Below, piece by piece: positions 1-4,986 of a stretch of 5,311 nt of DNA. The translations under genes were made by a program, and so were the position numbers. Within the stretch, counting starts at the first letter, position 1. Each line of letters opens with the position of its first letter. The notes under the pieces are model-generated. The model was not told the origin of the DNA. It did no database searches and saw nothing but the letters and a program-made list of their open reading frames with translations. Origin of the DNA: Patescibacteria group bacterium (lineage in GTDB: Bacteria; Patescibacteriota; Microgenomatia; UBA10105; UBA927); assembly GCA_003545435.1 (NCBI GenBank), contig DPYI01000072.1, positions 10,846-16,156 on the forward strand. Reading direction: 5' to 3'.

Positions 1-122
1 ATAAATTTATCCGCTTGCAATATTTGCGTACCCGCCTGATTCGATATGTGAAGCATTTCGGGCAGGGCATTGCGGGCAGGTATGTTTGTATTATCCCCGT
101 GTATCTCTGCTACAATAACATC
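1..122. other. Unassigned left edge and flippase upstream region
   Basis: No gene can be assigned with confidence here. The flippase reading frame stays open leftward to the window edge, with a TTG at position 15, but those residues are rich in Arg and Tyr and look unlike a flippase N-terminus. The plus frame starting at base 1 closes with TGA at 37-39 and could be the tail of an upstream gene. On the minus strand, a frame open from inside the flippase gene to the edge reads like plausible protein (for example PARNALPEMLHISNQAG) and could be the start of a divergent gene, with a possible ATG near base 50. CGGGCAGG occurs twice, at 60-67 and 73-80. None of these readings is secure. Confidence 0.3.
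86..116 (+). promoter_or_regulatory. Putative flippase promoter, leaderless configuration
   Basis: An extended -10 box TGCTACAAT lies at 108-116, with its hexamer TACAAT at 111-116. A weaker -35-like TTGTAT sits at 86-91, giving a 19-bp spacer. Only 6 nt separate the -10 hexamer from the ATG at 123, so a start at the usual distance would fall on or next to the A of ATG and give a leaderless mRNA. The absence of an AG-rich Shine-Dalgarno before this ATG agrees with that. The -10 match is good and the -35 match is weak. Confidence 0.5.
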
Positions 123-1364
123 ATGTCCAATCGTCGAGTTATCGCTTTTAATACCATTAGCCAAATCGCAGGCAAAGTTATAACCAGCGGTACGACGTTT
201 GTTGTCAGTATTCTCATCGCCCGGACGCTTGGCGCTTCCGGATACGGCGACTTTACTAAAATTACGACGTTTGTTGCGTTTTTCTACCTATTCGCGGATT
301 TCGGTTTAAATACAGCATATCTTGAATTATCGGAGGACAAAAAAGCCCAAACAAATTTACTCTTCCTCCGGACCCTATTTGGCTTATCTCTTATGTTTCT
401 CTGTATATCCATTCTTTCATTCCTCCCCGGTACTGATATTCAGGGATATACGCCGCTGGTAAAACTCGGAATCATTTTTTTCTCTGTAAGCATTCTGTTT
501 CAGTCGCTTATCACAACGGCAAATGCGTTTTTCCAAAAAAACCTGCGGTATGATTATGCATCCTATGCGCTGTCTCTTGGAGCAATTGTCACCCTCCTTT
601 CTGTTTTTTTATTTCCCTATTTGGGTATAACAGGTGTTATTCCAAACATCTTTGCGTTCCTGTTGGGGTCTGGAGCAACAACAGTTGCTGCTCTTTTTTT
701 TGCTAAAAAAATTATCCCTTCCTTTTCGTTTTCTTTTGATTCAACGCTTACCAAAAAAATGCTTGTAATCGCGCTTCCATTGGGATTAACGCTCTTATGT
801 AATGTCGTATATTTCCATGCAGACAGCGTCATCCTTACGCTTTTCCGCTCTTCTTCTGAAGTGGGTATTTACGGATTTGCCTATAAGGTATTTGAATTTC
901 CGCTTGTTGTCCCGACATTCTTTATGAATGCAGTTTTCCCTCTTCTCCTTATTTCCATAAAGGGGAATGACATGAAAGCATTTATTAGACAAATGAAGCA
1001 GTCCTCCGCTGTTTTATTTTCGCTTTCCTTGGTTCTTGTTTTGTGCGGATATATATCCGCACCTCTTTTTTCTCTTATACAAACAGACTTTCAGGCAAGC
1101 ATTGTGCCGTTCCGGATTCTTCTTCTCAGTCTTCCTGTTTTTTATCTCACGAGCGTTACGATGTGGGTTTTAATAGCCCTGAAAAAAAGAGTTGCGCTTT
1201 TCCTTGTGTATTTTATCTCTATGATAGTAAATGTCGGAAGTAATATTCTCCTGGTACCGCACTATGGGTATACGGCAGCAGCGTGGATCACTGTGGTGTC
1301 GGAAACGCTTGTACTGCTTCTATCTCTTTTTGTCATTCAAAAATACTTTAACCCAAGTAAATAA
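123..1364 (+). CDS. Polysaccharide flippase, Wzx/RfbX-like (MOP superfamily)
   Basis: This 413-residue, very hydrophobic protein probably moves lipid-linked oligosaccharide across the cytoplasmic membrane during surface polysaccharide assembly. About 12 membrane segments can be read, near residues 11-37, 44-69, 79-103, 112-138, 145-169, 170-196, 212-240, 246-275, 293-317, 327-351, 355-378 and 384-408. Typical family features are ARTLGASGYGDF after the first segment (33-44), HADSVILTLF followed by EVGIYGFAYK in the middle (232-255), and PHYGYTAAAWITVVSE near the end (379-394). The length is normal for the family. I chose ATG 123 because it starts just before the first helix and follows a -10 box. 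An upstream in-frame TTG at 15 would add 36 non-homologous-looking residues. The substrate cannot be read from sequence. A lipid II flippase (MurJ) is less likely, as that family usually has 14 helices and is longer. No glycosyltransferase is in the window to show a polysaccharide locus. Confidence 0.88.
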   Translation: MSNRRVIAFNTISQIAGKVITSGTTFVVSILIARTLGASGYGDFTKITTFVAFFYLFADFGLNTAYLELSEDKKAQTNLLFLRTLFGLSLMFLCISILSFLPGTDIQGYTPLVKLGIIFFSVSILFQSLITTANAFFQKNLRYDYASYALSLGAIVTLLSVFLFPYLGITGVIPNIFAFLLGSGATTVAALFFAKKIIPSFSFSFDSTLTKKMLVIALPLGLTLLCNVVYFHADSVILTLFRSSSEVGIYGFAYKVFEFPLVVPTFFMNAVFPLLLISIKGNDMKAFIRQMKQSSAVLFSLSLVLVLCGYISAPLFSLIQTDFQASIVPFRILLLSLPVFYLTSVTMWVLIALKKRVALFLVYFISMIVNVGSNILLVPHYGYTAAAWITVVSETLVLLLSLFVIQKYFNPSK

Positions 1365-1509
1365 AATCCGAAATTCGAATATCGAAACACGAAACCCTCC
1401 TTCGCTCTTACGAGCTTTGGATGGGCAAAGCAATTTTGAATTTGCATAGCCGGCCGTAGCATTAGCGAAGGCTGGTTTCGAATTTCGTATTTCGTGCTTC
1501 GGATTTATT
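1360..1509. repeat. 150-bp composite palindrome with 7-bp units
   Basis: This inverted repeat fills most of the 195-bp gap between the flippase and RNase H genes and begins inside the flippase stop codon. The outer arms are AATAAAATCCGAA at 1360-1372 and its near-complement TTCGGATTTATT at 1498-1509. Inside, both arms consist of four 7-bp units of the form nCGAAnn (left: CCGAAAT, TCGAATA, TCGAAAC, ACGAAAC; the right arm, read on the minus strand, has the same type in another order). Next come a shared TTCGCT block (1401-1406, and its complement at 1465-1470) and short hairpins, such as GCTC/GAGC at 1404-1415 and GCTTTG/CAAAGC at 1414-1431. Small open frames on both strands here are translations of the repeat, not genes. 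The type resembles degenerate CGAAA-rich intergenic repeats that I recall from Patescibacteria genomes, but this was not checked by search. Confidence 0.75.
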
Positions 1510-1522
1510 GAAATCAAGGTGA

Positions 1523-1552
1523 TTGACGACAAAACACTGATCAATGTACCAT
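1523..1552 (+). promoter_or_regulatory. Putative RNase H promoter, leaderless configuration
   Basis: TTGACG at 1523-1528 matches five of six bases of the -35 consensus. A -10-like TACCAT, preceded directly by TG, lies at 1547-1552 with an 18-bp spacer. Seven bases separate it from the ATG at 1560, so transcription would start at or one base before the start codon. No Shine-Dalgarno is present. The site lies just outside the palindrome ending at 1509. Confidence 0.5.
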
Positions 1553-1559
1553 AACATTC

Positions 1560-2063
1560 ATGACTAATGAATTAATAATCCACACTGACGGCGGAGCCAG
1601 AGGAAACCCGGGACCGGCAGCAATCGGTGTCGTTATAGAAAAAGATGGGAAAGTAATCCATACATTTGGTCAACGGATAGGGGAGTCAACAAATAATGTT
1701 GCAGAGTACACTGCGGTCATAGAAGCATTGAAATATATGCAGGCGTATCGGACAAACAAAAAAAATAGTCATTCCTGCGAAAGCAGGGATCTTACTAAAA
1801 ACGATAAGGTTCCGGCTTGCGTTTCACTTGGCCGGAATGACAAAGTTATGGATTGTCAAACTATACATTTTGTTCTTGATTCGCTTTTGGTGGTAAATCA
1901 GTTGTTGGGAAAATTTAAGGTAAAAGACGCAAAACTCCGTTTCCTTCTTTTGGAGGTACGGTCATTAGAACAAGAGGTTGGGGGAGCTATAACATATTCG
2001 GTAGTACCCCGTGAGCAAAACAGAAAAGCCGACTTCCTGGTAAATCAAGCACTAGACCAATAA
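1560..2063 (+). CDS. rnhA: Ribonuclease HI family protein with in-frame repeat insertion
   Basis: This 167-residue protein should cleave the RNA strand of RNA-DNA hybrids in the cytoplasm, serving replication (primer removal) and R-loop clearance. The metal-binding residues of the family are all present: D10 in HTDGGARGNPGPA (8-20), E49 in NNVAEYTAVIEAL (45-57), D107 in FVLDSLLVVNQL (104-115) and D158 in VPREQNRKADFLVNQAL (149-165). It has no basic-protrusion helix like that of E. coli RNase HI and looks closer to the short archaeal/Bacillus-type (RVT_3) proteins. The spacing between E49 and D107 is 58 residues, against 22 in E. coli. The excess is explained by residues 70-95 (SHSCESRD to GRNDK), translated from a palindromic repeat. 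The start is fixed by an in-frame TGA at 1524-1526 with no other start codon before ATG 1560. The remainder of the protein is intact, so it is probably functional. Confidence 0.9.
   Translation: MTNELIIHTDGGARGNPGPAAIGVVIEKDGKVIHTFGQRIGESTNNVAEYTAVIEALKYMQAYRTNKKNSHSCESRDLTKNDKVPACVSLGRNDKVMDCQTIHFVLDSLLVVNQLLGKFKVKDAKLRFLLLEVRSLEQEVGGAITYSVVPREQNRKADFLVNQALDQ
1767..1844. repeat. Palindromic repeat inserted in frame within rnhA
   Basis: Terminal inverted repeats GTCATTCC (1768-1775) and GGAATGAC (1834-1841) enclose two hairpins. The first is ATTCCTGC-GAAA-GCAGGGAT at 1771-1790, an 8-bp stem with one G-T pair and a GAAA loop. The second is TTCCGGC/GCCGGAA at 1810-1816 and 1831-1837. The first half closely matches the widespread bacterial repeat GTCATTCCcGCGAAAGCgGG, which often shows up in translated databases as VIPAKAGI or ESR peptides. 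Here it is read in the third frame (HSCESRD). The 78 bp given are exactly 26 codons (70-95), chosen to keep codon boundaries; the true element ends are uncertain by a few bases. No clear target-site duplication is visible. Confidence 0.8.
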
Positions 2064-2065
2064 TT

Positions 2066-2136
2066 AGTTTATAAAGTACTGAGTTATAAAGTTATTGAGT
2101 TATTTGTACTTTATGAACGTTATAACTTTATAAACT
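2066..2136. repeat. AT-rich inverted-repeat cluster after rnhA
   Basis: The gap after RNase H holds nested copies of a TTATAAAGTT-like unit in both orientations. The outer arms AGTTTATAAAGT (2066-2077) and ACTTTATAAACT (2125-2136) are perfect 12-bp complements. Two more pairs overlap them: ATAAAGTAC (2071-2079) with GTACTTTAT (2106-2114), and TTATAAAGTTAT (2084-2095) with ATAACTTTATAA (2122-2133). Several alternative stems are therefore possible. It starts 3 bp after the rnhA stop and is followed by the palindrome CCCCGGGG (2147-2154). It could act as a weak 3'-end hairpin, be a degenerate mobile repeat, or supply -10-like boxes (TATAAC, TATAAA). The sequence does not decide between these. 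Confidence 0.65.
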
Positions 2137-2199
2137 TTTAACTTTTCCCCGGGGCTCATGTCGTTTTCTGTGTGAAAGGGAAGGAAGAGGGGAGAGTAA

Positions 2200-2262
2200 G
2201 TGATTGTGTTCGGAGCTTTTCTTTGCAATAATAAAGTAAGATTTTTCCCGTCTCTCCTATGA
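2200..2262 (+). CDS. Possible 20-codon leader ORF overlapping next start
   Basis: A GTG at 2200 opens a 20-codon frame that ends in TGA at 2260-2262, overlapping the ATG of the DUF4012 gene as ATGA. Purine-rich sequence with GGAG at 2191-2194 lies 5 nt before the GTG and is the best Shine-Dalgarno-like match near any gene in the window. This layout is typical of translational coupling. Against it, the peptide (MIVFGAFLCNN at its start) resembles nothing I recognise, and a short frame with such an overlap can arise by chance. A promoter candidate at 2204-2232 lies inside it, and if that promoter is used this ORF would not be transcribed whole. Confidence 0.2.
   Translation: MIVFGAFLCNNKVRFFPSLL
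2204..2232 (+). promoter_or_regulatory. Putative promoter of the DUF4012 gene
   Basis: TTGTGT at 2204-2209 and AATAAT at 2227-2232 are separated by 17 bp and match four and five of six consensus bases. The expected start near 2239 would give a leader of about 20 nt. That leader is pyrimidine-rich (TTTTTCCCGTCTCTCCT) with no Shine-Dalgarno. A second -10-like box TAAAGT at 2232-2237 would shorten it further. The prediction rests on these matches alone. Confidence 0.4.
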
Positions 2263-4841
2263 CAAAACCCTCCTCTTCATCATTAAAAAAAGAATTAGCT
2301 GCTCTTCCTATAGCGCGTATCGAAACAATGGATCAATCGTACGTACTTAATCTACGGGAATACTTATTCGCAAACGGTTGTCAGGTATTCGTGAATACCG
2401 GCCCCACGGAAAATGTCACATACTTTTTTGTGGTTGGTGACAGCAATTTCGTGAAAAAGACTCTTGCATTCCGGCACGAACTCGGGAAAAAACAACTTGT
2501 TATATGCTGGGACACCGAAGGTCACGAATCGATCGAGCAGTTCCTCGGTCTCCACTCAAAAATTGTTTTTGTCGATCCTGTTCCGATAACATCAGACGTT
2601 CTTTCTGAAATTTTTACGTTTCTTTTTACCACCAAAGGGAAAGAGCTTAATATGCAATCCTCATGGTCAAAAAAAGGTACAAAAGACGGTGATGGTAGTG
2701 AAATTCCGCATACAAAAGTACAGGCAGAGAGCCTTGACACGCACACGGAAGAATCTCTCAAACTTCCATCAACCCGCGCATACGAAGATGTTCAAAAAAG
2801 GAGAATCGCCAATCTCATAACTGATATGTTTGGAAAAAAACGTGATACAAAGACGGTTCACTCAACTGATAACGGTCAAAATAAAGAAAATTTGAAAACG
2901 GAAACACCTCGCAAACAAAAATTATGGTTGTCATATCTGGTGCCAATAGCCTTGATTACGTTCTTCCTGTGTATGTCACCCTTCCTATTATATAGTGTCA
3001 GTTTTCTTATACGCGGATGGTCTCTTATGAGTGCTGCTGCGGGGTTTACGGAGGGAAAGGGGAATGTAGTAGAGGCACAGGTCAAAAATGAACGATTTTG
3101 GAGCGGATATACGCACCTGACCATGCCTTTTGTTCATGGAACAATGCGGTTTGGGCTGGGAGACAAAACAATTCAGGCGTTTGAACGCGTAGATCGTCTT
3201 TCGGATCTGATAGCCGACGCAGAACTTGAACTTCTTGCCATGAATGATGCAGTTCTTTCCATGGGTTCATCGCTTATACTTGATCAAAAAGACAAACAGT
3301 CTCTTTCCCCTGTGGTGGCGGTGGACACCATACGGAAAAGCATTCCCTCAATCAGAAACAAACTTGATCTTGCCGCAGCCTACCTCCAGTCGTTTCGGAG
3401 CCTGCAATCTTTTCCGTTTTCTTTACCCGCTGTTCAGGTACAGATTGAAAAAGCTATAGCAAAAATTGAGAAACTCCGGCAGGTTTCAGAGGTGGGAGAA
3501 AGGATTTCCCAATTGTATCCCTTTATCGGAGGATTTCGGGACAAACAGCGCGTGGCGGTCATATTGCAAAACAGCAGTGAGTTGAGGCCTACGGGCGGAT
3601 TTATCGGGTCTCTGGCTCATCTTACTGTTTCGGAGGGGTCGCTTGAAGAGATGCGCATTGAAGATGTATACGCTCTTGACGGACAATTGAAGGGGCACGT
3701 TGAACCTCCGGGGCCCATAAAAGAACTGTTGGCTCAGGAACACTGGTATCTGAGGGACAGCAATTGGAATCCGGATTTTTCTAAAACCAGCCAAACTGTT
3801 CAGTTTTTTTATGAGAAAGAGACAGGAGAACGGGTGGAAAGCGTTGTGGGAGTTACTTCCTCGTTTATCGTCCGGATTTTAAAGGTTGTGGGACCGGTAG
3901 ATATTCCTTTTTACAACGATCGGATCACGGCGGACAATTTTTACCTGAAATCATTCTATTATTCGCAGGCGAACTTTTTCCCAGGATCGAATCAGAAAAA
4001 AGATTTCCTGGGCGCTCTTATGGAGGCCATCCTTTCAAAACTTCAAAAAAACGTTCAGTCCGGTGTAGCCATCATGGAGATTATCCATGACAGTCTCGCC
4101 TCCCGCGACATCCAGTTGTATACCGCGGATCCTGAGGGACAACGGGCTATAGAACAGTTTGGGTGGGGAGGAAAGGTGCCTGCCGGATCCGCATGTCTTG
4201 TGACAGAAAATCAGCCGCCGTGTGTTTTTTCCTATGTATATATCAATGAATCCAATGTCGGAGTCAATAAGGTGAATGCGTTTATCGAGCGAAGTCAAAC
4301 GCGTTCAGTCCAAATTTCAGAAACAGGCACCATATCTGAAACAATCTCCCGGAAAATCCAAAACGTGTCCCGGAGAGAGTCGGGAACCGGAGACTATATG
4401 ACCTATCTTCGTATATTTTTCCCGTCTGGCAGTATCCTTACATCCCTCACCTTGGACGGAAAACCTATCCCCATGAAGGATATAAAAACGAAGCGTTCGG
4501 GTCTTCCGTATGGAGAACTTGATACGTCCATACCAAATCTCAATGGCGTTGCCGTGGTGTTTGAGGTGGCTCCCGGCCGGGAACGGATCATTTCTGTTGC
4601 CATTTCTCATGGGCAAACGATGCTTACTGAAAACAAAGAGGCCATCCTGACTCTTTTTGAACAAAAACAGGCAGGAGTTGATCAGGTTCCGATAACAACA
4701 ACAATCACGTATCCTCCCGCGTGGACCGGCCTCCCGCTTCCCTCAACGCAAACCGGCCGCGTGGTTGCAAAACAAGGGTATCTCGAGTACAATACCGTTC
4801 TATCCCAGGATAATGAGTTTTTAATTCGTTTCATGCGATAA
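2259..4841 (+). CDS. DUF4012 family membrane-anchored protein, 860 residues
   Basis: The biochemical function is unknown. The DUF4012 family is common in Patescibacteria, Chloroflexi and Actinobacteria and is often found near surface-polysaccharide genes. Residues about 20-125 form a small alternating strand/helix domain (strands near VFVNT 43-47, YFFVVGD 55-61, LVICWD 80-85, IVFVDP 102-107). Residues 130-220 are polar, charged and probably disordered. A hydrophobic stretch at 223-251 (LWLSYLVPIALITFFLCMSP onward) is the single transmembrane region, preceded by RKQK, so the N-terminus is probably cytosolic and the C-terminus outside. Residues about 300-425 look helical. The DUF4012 core follows, with VILQNSSELRPTGGFIGSLA (434-453), RDSNWNPDF (499-507) and VVGPVDIPFY (543-552). 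The C-terminal 200 residues look beta-rich, with only two cysteines (646, 655). The start is supported by an in-frame TAA at 2232-2234; ATG at codon 24 is the alternative. Together with the flippase it suggests an envelope or polysaccharide role, which is inference. Confidence 0.88.
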   Translation: MTKPSSSSLKKELAALPIARIETMDQSYVLNLREYLFANGCQVFVNTGPTENVTYFFVVGDSNFVKKTLAFRHELGKKQLVICWDTEGHESIEQFLGLHSKIVFVDPVPITSDVLSEIFTFLFTTKGKELNMQSSWSKKGTKDGDGSEIPHTKVQAESLDTHTEESLKLPSTRAYEDVQKRRIANLITDMFGKKRDTKTVHSTDNGQNKENLKTETPRKQKLWLSYLVPIALITFFLCMSPFLLYSVSFLIRGWSLMSAAAGFTEGKGNVVEAQVKNERFWSGYTHLTMPFVHGTMRFGLGDKTIQAFERVDRLSDLIADAELELLAMNDAVLSMGSSLILDQKDKQSLSPVVAVDTIRKSIPSIRNKLDLAAAYLQSFRSLQSFPFSLPAVQVQIEKAIAKIEKLRQVSEVGERISQLYPFIGGFRDKQRVAVILQNSSELRPTGGFIGSLAHLTVSEGSLEEMRIEDVYALDGQLKGHVEPPGPIKELLAQEHWYLRDSNWNPDFSKTSQTVQFFYEKETGERVESVVGVTSSFIVRILKVVGPVDIPFYNDRITADNFYLKSFYYSQANFFPGSNQKKDFLGALMEAILSKLQKNVQSGVAIMEIIHDSLASRDIQLYTADPEGQRAIEQFGWGGKVPAGSACLVTENQPPCVFSYVYINESNVGVNKVNAFIERSQTRSVQISETGTISETISRKIQNVSRRESGTGDYMTYLRIFFPSGSILTSLTLDGKPIPMKDIKTKRSGLPYGELDTSIPNLNGVAVVFEVAPGRERIISVAISHGQTMLTENKEAILTLFEQKQAGVDQVPITTTITYPPAWTGLPLPSTQTGRVVAKQGYLEYNTVLSQDNEFLIRFMR

Positions 4842-4849
4842 CATATATG

Positions 4850-4985
4850 CCAGGTAGTGAATCCGCACTACGATGCGAACCTACATGGGCAATATAAAAA
4901 AATATAAAGATAACAGGAAATGATAGATACATAAAGTCCGTTTTCGCATCGAAATTAAACGATGCAGTACGGATCTACTACCTGG
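4850..4985. mobile_element. MITE-like inverted-repeat element before rplY
   Basis: The gap before rplY is almost wholly a 136-bp element. The left arm (4850-4879) starts CCAGGTAGT and ends CGATGCGAA. The right arm (4943-4985) starts TTCGCATCG and ends ACTACCTGG. The terminal 9 bp at each end of the arms are perfect complements, and the middle (ATCCGcACT with AGTaCGGAT) has one mismatch plus a small swap. The right arm carries an extra 14 bp with a second CGATGC. Between the arms is a 63-bp A-rich core without an open frame of note. TATG flanks the element on both sides (4846-4849 and 4986-4989), as expected of a 4-bp target-site duplication. Each arm can also fold alone: GTAGTG/CACTAC at 4854-4871 and GCATCG/CGATGC at 4946-4965. 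It lacks a transposase, so any mobility would be in trans. A structured RNA leader is the alternative reading. Confidence 0.6.
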
Positions 4986-4986
4986 T

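Noticed and set aside
15..122. N-terminal extension of the flippase from a TTG at position 15
   Set aside because: The extra 36 residues are Arg/Tyr-rich and unlike flippase N-termini, while ATG 123 lies right before the first helix and after a good -10 box.
1398..1431. Intrinsic terminator after the flippase
   Set aside because: The hairpins GCTC/GAGC and GCTTTG/CAAAGC are not followed by a T run.
1320..1544. 74-residue minus-strand and 72-residue plus-strand frames over the flippase end and the following gap
   Set aside because: Most of their residues are translations of the palindrome at 1360-1509; no start signal and no recognisable domain.
1768..1841. CRISPR repeat or tRNA-like structure inside rnhA
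   Set aside because: Only one copy is present, without spacers, and the hairpins do not form a cloverleaf with an anticodon arm.
1767..1844. Frameshift or pseudogene of RNase H
   Set aside because: The insertion keeps the frame, and all four catalytic acidic residues and flanking motifs are intact on both sides.
2141..2154. CCCCGGGG as a terminator or regulatory site
   Set aside because: An 8-bp palindrome without loop or following T tract; too little to support a role.
3486..3794. 102-residue minus-strand open frame
   Set aside because: It lies wholly antisense to the conserved DUF4012 core, whose plus-strand motifs are clear; composition is not protein-like.
4317..4664. 115-residue minus-strand open frame
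   Set aside because: Antisense shadow of the DUF4012 C-terminal part; no motif or start signal.
123..4841. Alternative genetic code with TGA read as glycine
   Set aside because: None of the three complete genes contains an internal TGA, and conserved glycines use normal codons.
4893..4926. Promoter and Shine-Dalgarno for rplY in the A-rich core (TATAAA boxes, AGGAAATG)
   Set aside because: No -35 box at a suitable distance, and the AGGA lies only 1 nt from an ATG that opens a 4-codon frame; not in frame with rplY.
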